Assembly (NCBI GenBank): GCA_900546845.1
Contig: UREK01000050.1
Coordinates: 1 to 9,005, forward strand
Origin: an uncultured Eubacteriales bacterium
GTDB taxonomy: Bacteria > Bacillota > Clostridia > Christensenellales > CAG-138
Length of the DNA: 9,005 nt
Direction: 5' to 3'
The position numbers were made by a program, and so were the translations under genes. Numbering within the stretch: the first letter of the stretch is position 1; each line of letters opens with the position of its first letter. Of the stretch, positions 1 through 6,420 are shown piece after piece. The notes beneath the pieces were generated by a model, which worked only from the letters and a program-made list of their open reading frames with translations, did no database searches and was not told the origin of the DNA.

Positions 1-31
1 TTCACGTCGCGCTTGCGCCGATAGCGCGGCC

Positions 32-70
32 AGCGCTCCGTGCAAAGAAAGCCTTGCGCCGCAAGGCTTT
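32..70. repeat. Dispersed hairpin repeat, family A (copy 1)
   Basis: A near-perfect hairpin whose arms AAAGCCTTGC and GCAAGGCTTT lie around 48-70 is preceded by GCGCTCCGTG. The same unit occurs inverted at 6526-6564, where the hairpin is followed by ACACGGAGCGCT, so the two copies match over about 39 nt. No coding sequence crosses it. It is probably a REP/MITE-type intergenic repeat; it has no U-tract that would make it a convincing terminator on either strand. Confidence 0.6.
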
Positions 71-100
71 TCGCTCGCACCGCACAGGCCGCTGCGCGCG

Positions 101-185
101 GTTGAAAGTCAAGGGCTGCGGCCCTTGACAATCCCGGAAAGGCTTTTTTGACACGCTGGGAAGGCGGTTTTGCCGCCCTCCTGAG
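101..185 (-). repeat. Dispersed hairpin repeat, family B (copy 1, inverted)
   Basis: Positions 105-138 are the exact reverse complement of 8905-8938 (34 nt), and weaker similarity extends to about 185, matching back to about 8860. The core contains a perfect 9-bp hairpin with a TGCG loop at 108-129 (arms GTCAAGGGC/GCCCTTGAC). A second hairpin, GGCGG-TTTT-GCCGCC, lies around 161-175; a counterpart hairpin, ACGGC-AAC-GCCGT, occurs in the other copy. Conservation of both hairpins in opposite orientations 8.8 kb apart indicates a dispersed structured repeat rather than a local feature. Confidence 0.7.
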
Positions 186-295
186 CAGCTGTTCACAAAA
201 TTTCCTCAGGTTTTCTGCATTTGTGCTCTTCCATTCCAAGCTGTTTTCCTATAAAATGAATATATATCCGATTTTTGAAAAGGGAGCGTGTTGAA

Positions 296-694
296 ATGGA
301 AAACGTCCCCATTGATGCTGAACGGGCCGCTGCGCCCGAGCCCGTAGAAACTCCGGGCGGATTTGTATGCGAAAACTGTGGCCATGTACATGACGTGCCG
401 GAGGTTAAGCCGGGCCAGTCTCTGAATGAACTCAATCCGCGCACGCTGTTCCTCCGCAACCTGCTTGCAGTGGTGGCGGCCGTGCTGTTCATGCTCTCCC
501 TGCTTTCCGATAACAACCACATGACGCTCAAGTCCATTGCTTATATCGTAGGCGCGTTGGCGTACTTTGGCGAGATTCTGATGCTGACGGATTGCTTCCG
601 CCACAAGCCCTCCGGCAGGGAGCTTTTTATGCCGTATCTGTTCGGCGCGATGTATGTGGTGCTGGGCATCAGCTATGCCGTCGGCACGCACTGA
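296..694 (+). CDS. Small three-helix membrane protein with one CxxC motif
   Basis: The product has 132 residues. An acidic, Pro/Glu-rich N-terminus leads to a single CENC pair (Cys25, Cys28) followed by GHVHDVPE, like one knuckle of a zinc ribbon; the second pair needed for a complete tetra-Cys site is absent. Three hydrophobic stretches follow at about 51-71, 77-98 and 110-130. The start is the ATG at 296, because AAGGGAG at 280-286 lies 9 nt upstream; a TTG at 275 in the same frame would place this ribosome site inside the gene. The stretch upstream (191-290) is AT-rich compared with its surroundings and contains TATAAA at 250-255, but no convincing -35. I do not recognise a named family. 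It could be a membrane protein that binds metal through dimerisation, or the CxxC may be redox-active or decayed. Confidence 0.8.
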   Translation: MENVPIDAERAAAPEPVETPGGFVCENCGHVHDVPEVKPGQSLNELNPRTLFLRNLLAVVAAVLFMLSLLSDNNHMTLKSIAYIVGALAYFGEILMLTDCFRHKPSGRELFMPYLFGAMYVVLGISYAVGTH

Positions 695-939
695 GGAAGA
701 AAAAGCGGCGCATTGGGCGCCGGGTTTTGTACCAGCACGGCGCAGCAACCGACCGCTTCCAGATAGGCGAGCGTATGCTCCTGCTCGCCCAGTGCAAGGT
801 GGACACGGGCGGCAAGATAGCATGCGTTGAACGCCTGCGGGACGAGGTCGAGCGCACGATGTATGGCGGGGAGATGGCCAACGATGGGAGAGTATCGGTT
901 TGCCGGAACAGAACCATGGCGATGAAATACATGGTGCAA
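673..939 (-). pseudogene. Possible decayed TPR-protein fragment
   Basis: An 88-codon frame on the minus strand encodes a stretch with tetratricopeptide character: ALDLVPQAFNACYLAARV followed by HLALGEQEHTLAYLEA. It has the helix-helix spacing, the LG turn and the A-Y-L positions expected in a TPR. The codons in this part favour G/C at the third position, as in the real genes nearby. There is no credible start: the frame opens only with TTG at 939, no ribosome site precedes it, and the TPR-like part begins abruptly around 860. It runs through the terminator at 706-728 and overlaps the end of the opposing gene. I read it as a leftover of a longer gene, but a chance open frame is possible. Confidence 0.28.
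706..728. terminator. Bidirectional intrinsic terminator
   Basis: The stem CGGCGC (706-711)/GCGCCG (717-722) has a 5-nt loop. On the plus strand it is followed by GG and TTTT, 12 nt after the stop of the 296-694 gene. On the minus strand it is followed by CTTTTTCTTCC, the better U-tract. It could end the membrane-protein transcript and also anything reading leftward from the 739-1078 interval. Confidence 0.5.
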
Positions 940-1012
940 GCAGATCGCCGCTCAAGCCGTCAAGGCTACGTCGGGCCAGGCGGCAACTCCGAACAGGTGC
1001 TTTCAATAACAT

Positions 1013-1050
1013 GGGCCTGATCCTGAAGCCGGGATCGGGCCCTTCTTTCT
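1013..1050 (+). terminator. Intrinsic terminator, plus-strand orientation
   Basis: An 11-bp stem with one G-U pair (1013-1023 with 1032-1042) has an 8-nt loop and is followed by TTCTTTCT. The U-rich side lies on the plus strand, although the nearest plus-strand gene ends over 300 nt upstream. In the minus-strand RNA the hairpin sits 29 nt past the sortase stop but lacks a U-tract. It may still act as the 3' end of the sortase message. Confidence 0.55.
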
Positions 1051-1078
1051 AAAACAGCGAGAAACTGGCTGCGCGGCG

Positions 1079-1789
1079 CTATGCCGCCGGCTCCTGCGAT
1101 TCCAACGGCTCCGGCCTGCATACTGCTACGAGCCGTTCGGAGGAGGTGCCGCCGTCGCTGTCCCATTCACCGATGCAGGTGATGAGCGTAAGCTGCGGCG
1201 AATCCGCGTCCGCGCTCATCACGGAGGCAGGAAGCGCCTGATATGGATAGCGCGTGAGGCTGTGGATATAAAACCACCCCTGCGTGCCGTCCTCATAGTC
1301 GATCACGACCGCGTCGCCAGGCTTCGCGTCCCAAAGCACCTTGAAGGTTCCCGCGACGCCATCCTTGCTCTTATGCCCGGCGATGATCGCGTTGCCTTCC
1401 TCGCCCGGCGCGGGGCGGGGATACCCGAATGCGTTTTCCAGCCAGGAGGCTGCATCCGCGCGGTCGATGACTTCCATCTGCCCGTTTTCCAGTACGCCGC
1501 CGGGGAATACCTCACAGCTCTGCTTCGCCGCCGTAAAGGAGATGCGCGTCGGGACCGGCCGCACATATGGCGTGGGGGAGGGCGTAGGCACGGGCGTTTC
1601 ATCCGGCGCGGGCGTAGGCGTCGGCTCCGGCGTGGGAGCAGGCGTCTGCGGCATCACGAAATCCGGGTCCGGCAAAAGCACGTGCTCCCGCACGAGCAGG
1701 AACACGCCGCAGAGCAGCAAAAGCGCGCTTGCGATATACAGCGCAGCGTGCACCCATTTGCGGTTCAAAAGCCCCGGCTCCCGCTTCAT
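1079..1789 (-). CDS. Sortase-like membrane-anchored cysteine transpeptidase
   Basis: The product has 236 residues. A short basic N-terminus leads into one membrane helix (about 12-33), then a Pro/Thr/Glu-rich linker (about 47-80) and a C-terminal sortase (peptidase C60) domain from about 82. The catalytic triad is visible: His139 in NAIIAGHKSKDG, Cys205 in LTLITCIGEWD and Arg219 in SSERLVAVCR. The TLITC-x2-EWD-...-RLV form resembles the small sortases grouped as class E/F more than the class B enzymes; the class is inference. Sortases cleave a sorting signal and join the protein to the cell wall or to another subunit. No LPXTG-type substrate or pilin gene lies in the window, so the target is unknown. 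The start is the ATG at 1789 with GGAGG 4 nt upstream. A TTG at 1849 in the same frame is ruled out because it lies in the -35 box of the promoter at 1821-1849. Confidence 0.85.
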   Translation of the reverse strand: MKREPGLLNRKWVHAALYIASALLLLCGVFLLVREHVLLPDPDFVMPQTPAPTPEPTPTPAPDETPVPTPSPTPYVRPVPTRISFTAAKQSCEVFPGGVLENGQMEVIDRADAASWLENAFGYPRPAPGEEGNAIIAGHKSKDGVAGTFKVLWDAKPGDAVVIDYEDGTQGWFYIHSLTRYPYQALPASVMSADADSPQLTLITCIGEWDSDGGTSSERLVAVCRPEPLESQEPAA

Positions 1790-1820
1790 ACATCCTCCGA
1801 AAGAAGCACCGTTTTTATCC

Positions 1821-1849
1821 AATATACCATAAACGGGAATATGCGTCAA
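1821..1849 (-). promoter_or_regulatory. Sigma-A-type promoter of the sortase gene
   Basis: On the minus strand TTGACG (1849-1844) and TATATT (1826-1821) are separated by exactly 17 nt. Transcription would begin near 1814, about 25 nt before the ATG at 1789. This is one of the best promoter matches in the window, and it fixes the start of the sortase gene. Confidence 0.75.
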
Positions 1850-1859
1850 ACCGGCTGCC

Positions 1860-1899
1860 TTGCGCGCCGCATGCTGCGCGCGGTATAATGCGGTATAAT
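1860..1899 (+). promoter_or_regulatory. Promoter region of the 1936 lipoprotein with two -10 boxes
   Basis: Two perfect TATAAT hexamers occur 10 nt apart at 1884-1889 and 1894-1899. The first is preceded by TTGCGC (1860-1865) at 18 nt, the same -35 sequence and spacing seen for pyrG. The second has no clear -35. It is divergent from the sortase promoter: the two -35 boxes are only about 10 nt apart, so a factor binding between them could affect both genes. Confidence 0.6.
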
Positions 1900-1935
1900 A
1901 ACAAAGATTTTGCTTGGATTGAGAGGCCCGTGTTT

Positions 1936-2727
1936 ATGAAGCAATGGAAGGTTCCTTGTGCTGCTGCGCTGTGCGCGCTGCTGCTGGGGTGTGGCTGCGC
2001 GCAGCCTGCTTTGGAGGAAACGCCTGCTCCCGTGCAGACGGAAACGCCCGCGCCTACGCCGGAACCGACGCCCGTGCCCACGCCAGCGCCGCTGCTCCCG
2101 GCAGTGGAATACGATCTGTACGACGGCGACCGGATCGAGGACGATTTTGATGGGGACGGCGTCATGGACTCCATTTCGCTTTCCGGCGTTACGGAAGTCA
2201 CGTTCACGGTAGAGGCGGCAGGATGCGCAGCGTTCACCTGCACGATGCCGAGCTGTTTTTCCGCGGGCCATGTGCTTGGGCTTGACTTTGGCGATAGTGC
2301 GTACACCTGGATATTCAGTACGTCAACGGGCTTTAACGGCGGCGCGGGCGCGTTGTATACGGCGGCCTACCGTTTGAAGGACGGGGCATACGAATGCTTC
2401 CTTGACGAGCTGCCTGCGCAGGAATTCACCGGGAGCGTCGGCGCGGATGGGGCAAGCGTCACGATCGAGGGCGTTTCTGGCCTTGTGCAGGAAGGAACGC
2501 TTGTGGAGGGCGCGAGCGAGATTATCGCAAACACCGCTCTTGCGACAGACCCGGTTTGCCGCGTATCCTGGGTGCATGAGGAAGAAGCGGGCAGGTATGA
2601 CATCGTTGTGGATCAATACGTCTATTCCGACGTTATGCACATCGCGGGCGTAGCGATGTGCCATACGCAGTACTGTTTTGCGGATGGGGAATTCGCCCTC
2701 GTCCGCCAGTGGGCGGATCTCTGGTAA
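1936..2727 (+). CDS. Secreted lipoprotein with Pro/Thr linker and acidic DxDGDG motif
   Basis: The product has 263 residues. Its type II signal peptide ends in a lipobox LLGC, with Cys19 the likely lipidated residue. A Pro/Thr/Glu-rich spacer (about 24-55) should hold the domain off the membrane. Next comes DDFDGDGVMDSI (69-80), a DxDxDG calcium-loop pattern like those in VCBS/FG-GAP repeats and dockerins, but present only once. The rest (about 85-263) is a beta-rich domain with six cysteines that I do not recognise. The start at ATG 1936 is supported by GAGAGG 9 nt upstream. It is divergent from the sortase gene and shares the same style of linker, so both are cell-surface proteins; that the sortase acts on it is unlikely because no sorting signal is visible at the C-terminus. 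Confidence 0.82.
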   Translation: MKQWKVPCAAALCALLLGCGCAQPALEETPAPVQTETPAPTPEPTPVPTPAPLLPAVEYDLYDGDRIEDDFDGDGVMDSISLSGVTEVTFTVEAAGCAAFTCTMPSCFSAGHVLGLDFGDSAYTWIFSTSTGFNGGAGALYTAAYRLKDGAYECFLDELPAQEFTGSVGADGASVTIEGVSGLVQEGTLVEGASEIIANTALATDPVCRVSWVHEEEAGRYDIVVDQYVYSDVMHIAGVAMCHTQYCFADGEFALVRQWADLW

Positions 2728-2808
2728 CGCGGCGCAGGCTACCGCTGCCGCTCCACAGTTCGCAAAGGCCGCGCAGCGCTGTCGTGGGAGCGGCATGCTT
2801 TACAAGGC

Positions 2809-2999
2809 GCCGCTTGGGTAAGGCAATCCCCCGGCATGCTGACGCATGCCGCCCCCTTTCAGAAAGGGGGTGGTTGGGAGTGGTGAACTCCGACGCTTTT
2901 CCGTATTCGGACGGCGCACGGGAGCGCACCGGCCAAAAGGCTCCTTTGGCAAAGGAGCTGTCGCCGTAGGCGACTGAGGATTGTCTTTACCCACGCGGC
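2809..2999. mobile_element. MITE-like palindromic element with terminal inverted repeats
   Basis: The ends, 2809-2829 and 2978-2999, are imperfect inverted repeats (GCCGCTTGGGTAAGGCAATC and its near-complement; about 19 of 22 positions match). Inside each end lie two hairpins in mirror order. On the left they are CGGCATG/CATGCCG (2832-2851) and CCCCCTTT/AAAGGGGG (2852-2870). On the right they are GCTCCTTT/AAAGGAGC (2940-2958) and GTCGCC/GGCGAC (2960-2974). The middle (2871-2939) is unstructured to my eye. Hairpin pairs of the right-hand type with a flanking GGATTGT are, from memory, scattered widely in Clostridia genomes. No transposase is present and no target-site duplication is obvious. 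The whole gap 2728-3209 has no credible gene. Confidence 0.55.
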
Positions 3000-3209
3000 C
3001 ATTGCGAACTGCCGCGATAATCGGCGTAGCCGCGAGTGCGGATTGCCCTTATTTTTGCGCAGTGCATGCCGCTGCTGCGGGCGGCTTGCTTATCCCCGCA
3101 AATGCCGGCGGGCGGGCCGCCGCAACCAGAGGTTGACAAAAAGAAGCCGACGGTTGGTGGCGCGTTTCCCGGCGCGTTTGCTATGCTTTGGCCGAAGGAG
3201 CTGATATAT

Positions 3210-4637
3210 TTGAACAACGTGACCATTGGCCAGCGCATCGCGGAGCTGCGCAGGCAAAACGGCCTTTCGCAGGAAGCGCTGGGCGAGGCGCTCGGCGTGA
3301 CGCGCCAATCCATCTCCAAATGGGAGAGCGACGGCGCGCTGCCCGAGGTCGAAAAGCTCGTGGCGATGAGCCGCCTGTTCGGCGTATCCGTCGGCGCGCT
3401 GCTCGGTGTGGAGGAGGAAGTGCCCGCGGGGGATGCGGGACAAGACGCGGCCCGGCCGGAAGGCGAGCTGAGCGAAGCGCAGCTGCGCATGGTGGAGGAG
3501 ATCGTCGCGCGCTATACGGATGCGCTGCGGGAAGAAGCGCTTCGGCAGGAGCAGGCCAGAAGGGAAGATGCGCAGAAGGAAGCGCAGAAGGCGGCGGAGA
3601 AGAAAAAGCCCGGGAAAAAAGCCATCCTCGCATGCGCTTTCTGTGCGGGTTTGCTGTTATATGGCATCATCAGCCTGTTTTCCCGCCTGGAACGGCTGGA
3701 CAACAATTACAGGAACCTGAGCTATTCCATCGACAATGTTTCCAACAACGTCAACCGGCAGATTAACAGCATCGCTTACCAGGTGGAGAATATCCTCAAC
3801 GAGCAGAACGCGCTTACGGCGGATTTTGGCGCTTCCGTTCTCGCGGTGGACGCGGAGGCGCTTACCGTAAAGCTCGGCGTTTATGCCGTGCCGAAAACCT
3901 ATGCGGAGGGCATGCGCGTGGAGTTCCTGGCCGAATATGGCGGGATGGACGGCGGCGATGGGGGCGAAACCGTCCGCGCCGAAGGGGAGCTGCAAGGGGA
4001 CGCCCGCTTCTATGCGGAGCTCATCTGCCCGCTGACGAACGAGGCGATCACCGTCAGCGCGGCATTCCTGCGCGACGGCGTGCGTGAGACGCAGGTGCTC
4101 GACATGGTAGATTATGTTTACAACGCCGTGATGCCGCAGATCAATGTCGTGAGCTTTGAGGATGCCTGGAAAGCGGCAAAGGCTGAAGAAACGTTTACGG
4201 CGGAGGCAGGCGAGACGGTGAGCGTCCACTATTGGGGCGGGGAAAAGGCATATCCCATCGTCCCGGAACAAGTCCGCTTCACGAATATCCGCGTCGGACT
4301 GTTCGTGAACCGGAAGCGCATCGTCTGGGCAACGCCGCACGATGGAGACTTTCAGCCACAGCCTGTGACCAACGTGGACGCACAGACGGGACAGGTGGTT
4401 TTTGTTGCGCCTACCGTGCAGGAGGGCGCGGTTTTCTACGACCTGCCTGCGTATACGCTTACCCTTCAGCAGGGCGACACCGTCTGCATCGCGGCCGTGG
4501 CGGAGGATCAATTTGGCAACGAATACGTGTTCCCGGATTCGCTGCTGGAGCTCGTGAGCGCCTCCGGCGATGAAACGCGCTGGGCGGAGCAGGATCTGAG
4601 CATGCACACGGGCAGCGCGGAAGGCTGGGAGTATTAA
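3210..4637 (+). CDS. Membrane-anchored XRE-family (HTH_3) regulator with large extracytoplasmic domain
   Basis: The product has 475 residues. Residues 6-66 form a classic Cro/CI-type helix-turn-helix (GQRIAELRRQNGLSQEALGE, then VTRQSISKWESD). A charged, Lys/Glu/Ala-rich helix (about 86-135, coiled-coil-like) leads to one membrane helix at about 138-157. Next comes a second helical stretch rich in Asn (160-205) and then about 270 residues of probable beta structure outside the cell. This is the layout of a one-component membrane-bound sensor: the outer domain would sense a ligand or stress and the inner domain binds DNA. The signal and targets are unknown. The start is TTG at 3210 with AAGGAG at 3195-3200, 9 nt upstream; the upstream in-frame extension to 3036 has no ribosome site. 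No complete promoter is clear: TTGACA at 3133 lacks a partner, while TGCTATGCT at 3179-3187 could be an extended -10. Confidence 0.85.
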   Translation: MNNVTIGQRIAELRRQNGLSQEALGEALGVTRQSISKWESDGALPEVEKLVAMSRLFGVSVGALLGVEEEVPAGDAGQDAARPEGELSEAQLRMVEEIVARYTDALREEALRQEQARREDAQKEAQKAAEKKKPGKKAILACAFCAGLLLYGIISLFSRLERLDNNYRNLSYSIDNVSNNVNRQINSIAYQVENILNEQNALTADFGASVLAVDAEALTVKLGVYAVPKTYAEGMRVEFLAEYGGMDGGDGGETVRAEGELQGDARFYAELICPLTNEAITVSAAFLRDGVRETQVLDMVDYVYNAVMPQINVVSFEDAWKAAKAEETFTAEAGETVSVHYWGGEKAYPIVPEQVRFTNIRVGLFVNRKRIVWATPHDGDFQPQPVTNVDAQTGQVVFVAPTVQEGAVFYDLPAYTLTLQQGDTVCIAAVAEDQFGNEYVFPDSLLELVSASGDETRWAEQDLSMHTGSAEGWEY

Positions 4638-4645
4638 ATTTCCCC

Positions 4646-4675
4646 TTGCGCTGGCCAAACGCTTTGCGCTATAAT
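4646..4675 (+). promoter_or_regulatory. pyrG promoter
   Basis: TTGCGC (4646-4651) and TATAAT (4670-4675) are separated by 18 nt. Five bases further on, transcription would begin at the GGGC of 4681-4684. The promoter starts 8 nt after the stop codon of the regulator gene, so pyrG has its own transcript even if read-through also occurs. Confidence 0.75.
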
Positions 4676-4680
4676 TATAA

Positions 4681-4772
4681 GGGCACCCTGTTTGAGAAAA
4701 CGGCGAGCGACTCCTTTGAGCCGCTCGCTTTTTGTTTTTCAAAATTCATTTTACAAGGATTGGGAGGCACAT
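4681..4772 (+). promoter_or_regulatory. pyrG leader: CTP-sensing attenuator by reiterative G addition
   Basis: The predicted transcript begins GGGCACC, and a leader terminator (4703-4739) lies before the gene. The upper part of that hairpin holds CTCCTTT (4711-4717), a pyrimidine run. This matches the design known for Bacillus subtilis pyrG. When CTP is scarce, RNA polymerase stalls before the first C and slips on the CCC template, adding extra G residues. The poly-G 5' end then pairs with the pyrimidine run in the hairpin and blocks termination, so pyrG is expressed. The parts and their order are seen here; that they work this way is inferred from the family. The pyrimidine run lies mostly in the apical part of the hairpin rather than fully in the lower stem. 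Confidence 0.7.
4703..4739 (+). terminator. Leader terminator of the pyrG attenuator
   Basis: A 7-bp GC-rich stem GCGAGCG (4703-4709)/CGCTCGC (4722-4728) is topped by a small CTC/GAG inner stem and followed by TTTTTGTTTTT (4729-4739). It sits 33 nt upstream of the pyrG start codon and is a strong intrinsic terminator by eye. Confidence 0.85.
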
Positions 4773-6416
4773 ATGGCAACCAAATTCGTATTCATCACCG
4801 GCGGCGTAGTATCGTCCCTTGGCAAGGGGATCACCGCGGCGGCGCTCGGCCGCCTGCTCAAATGCAGGGGCTACAGCGTGTCCGTCTGCAAGCTGGACCC
4901 TTACCTCAATGTGGATCCCGGCACGATGAACCCCTACCAGCACGGCGAAGTATACGTGACCGACGACGGCGCGGAAACCGACCTTGACGTGGGCCATTAC
5001 GAGCGCTTCATTGACGAGAAACTTTCCCGGGACAACAACGCCACCTCCGGCCAGATCTATCAGACGGTCATCGAGCGGGAGCGCGCGGGCGGCTATAACG
5101 GCGGCACGGTGCAGATCATCCCGCACATCACCGATGAGATCCAGGCGCGCGTGATGCGCGCGGCTGCGCGCACGAATCCGGACGTGTTGATCGTGGAGAT
5201 CGGCGGCACGGTGGGCGACATCGAGGGCCAGCCGTTCCTTGAGGCGATCCGCCAGATCCGCTGGAGCGTCGGCGCGGAGAACAGCGCGTTCCTCCACGTG
5301 ACGCTGATCCCATACCTGCACGCGGCGGGTGAGCTTAAATCCAAGCCCACGCAGCACAGCGTGAAGGAGTTGCTTTCCATCGGCATCCAGCCGGATATCC
5401 TCGTCTGCCGGAGCGAAATGCCCGTGAGTGCGGAGCTGCGGGGGAAGATCGCCCGGTTCTGCAACGTAGAGGCGGATTGCGTGATCCAGAACCTCAACGC
5501 GCCCTCGCTGTATTCCGTGCCGCTGATGCTGGAGGAGGAGGGGCTCTGCCGCGCCGTGTGCAAGAAACTTTGTCTCGAACAGCGCGAGCCGGCGCTTGAC
5601 GCCTGGCGGGAGATGGTGCGCCGGGAACAGTTCCCGAACAAAAAATGCAAAATTGCGATTGTGGGGAAATACATCCAGCTGAAGGATGCCTACCTAAGCA
5701 TTGTGGAGTCACTAAAGCATGCTGGAATTGCAAATGATGCACACGTGGAGATTGGAATGGTTGCGGCGGAGGATGTGACGGATGGGAACGCGGCAACGCT
5801 TCTCGCGGACGCGGACGGCGTGCTCATCCCCGGCGGCTTCGGCACGCGCGGGCTGGAGGGAAAAATCGCCGCGGCACGCTATGCGCGGGAAAACGGCGTG
5901 CCGATGCTTGGCATCTGCCTCGGCATGCAGATGGCGGTGGTCGAGTACGCGCGCAACGTCCTCGGCTATGCGGACGCGCATTCCTCCGAGGTCGATCCGG
6001 AGACGAAGCATCCCGTCATCGGCCTGATGGCGGATCAGATGCAGAACGTGGATGCGGAGAGCGGCGCGATGAAGATCGGCGGCACGCTGCGCCTTGGCGG
6101 GTACGATTGCACGATAGAGCCCGGCACGCTGGCCGCACGGCTGTATGGCAGGGAGCAGATCCGGGAGCGGCACCGCCACCGCTACGAGTTCAACAATGCT
6201 TTCCGCGGGGATTTCGTGAAGGCGGGCATGGTGCTTTCCGGCCGCAACGAGCTGCGCGACCTGGTGGAGATCATAGAACTGCCCAACCATCCGTTCTACA
6301 TCGGCGTGCAGTTCCATCCGGAGTTCCAGTCCAGGCCGGACAGCCCGCACCCCCTGTTCACCGGGCTTGTGGCGGCGGCGCTTAAGGCGCGGGAAAACGA
6401 AAAAGTGCAGGGATGA
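4773..6416 (+). CDS. pyrG: CTP synthase (glutamine-hydrolysing)
   Basis: The product has 547 residues, normal for the family. It makes CTP from UTP with ATP and glutamine, the last step of de novo pyrimidine nucleotide synthesis, in the cytoplasm. The N-terminal synthase domain begins with FVFITGGVVSSLGKGITAAA, including the ATP-binding GGVVSSLGKG (10-19), and contains KLDPYLNVDPGTMNPYQHGE (40-59) and VEIGGTVGDIEGQPFLEA (141-158). The C-terminal class I glutamine amidotransferase domain (about 292-540) has the oxyanion region PGGFGTRG (353-360), the nucleophile Cys382 in GICLGMQ, and His515/Glu517 in QFHPEFQSRP. All catalytic residues are present. The start ATG at 4773 has GGGAGG 5 nt upstream. 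Expression is probably set by CTP through the leader. The next gene is convergent, so pyrG is monocistronic here. Confidence 0.98.
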   Translation: MATKFVFITGGVVSSLGKGITAAALGRLLKCRGYSVSVCKLDPYLNVDPGTMNPYQHGEVYVTDDGAETDLDVGHYERFIDEKLSRDNNATSGQIYQTVIERERAGGYNGGTVQIIPHITDEIQARVMRAAARTNPDVLIVEIGGTVGDIEGQPFLEAIRQIRWSVGAENSAFLHVTLIPYLHAAGELKSKPTQHSVKELLSIGIQPDILVCRSEMPVSAELRGKIARFCNVEADCVIQNLNAPSLYSVPLMLEEEGLCRAVCKKLCLEQREPALDAWREMVRREQFPNKKCKIAIVGKYIQLKDAYLSIVESLKHAGIANDAHVEIGMVAAEDVTDGNAATLLADADGVLIPGGFGTRGLEGKIAAARYARENGVPMLGICLGMQMAVVEYARNVLGYADAHSSEVDPETKHPVIGLMADQMQNVDAESGAMKIGGTLRLGGYDCTIEPGTLAARLYGREQIRERHRHRYEFNNAFRGDFVKAGMVLSGRNELRDLVEIIELPNHPFYIGVQFHPEFQSRPDSPHPLFTGLVAAALKARENEKVQG

Positions 6417-6420
6417 AACC

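Noticed and set aside
206..1012. 268-codon minus-strand open frame opposite the first membrane protein
   Set aside because: It is a shadow frame: Arg/Cys/Ser-rich with no family motif or start signal, and it runs through the better supported gene at 296-694 and the terminator at 706-728.
592..1020. 142-codon plus-strand open frame overlapping the end of the first gene
   Set aside because: Its start lies inside the real gene, it crosses a terminator hairpin, and its composition is Arg-rich without recognisable motifs.
3133..3161. Perfect TTGACA as a promoter for the regulator gene
   Set aside because: No -10-like hexamer lies 16-18 nt downstream; the sequence there is GC-rich (around TTGGTGGCGC).
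3657..4742. 361-codon minus-strand open frame opposite the regulator gene
   Set aside because: It is the mirror of a GC-rich gene (His/Arg/Ala-rich, no motifs) and begins inside the pyrG leader terminator. The plus-strand frame has clear domains and a ribosome site.
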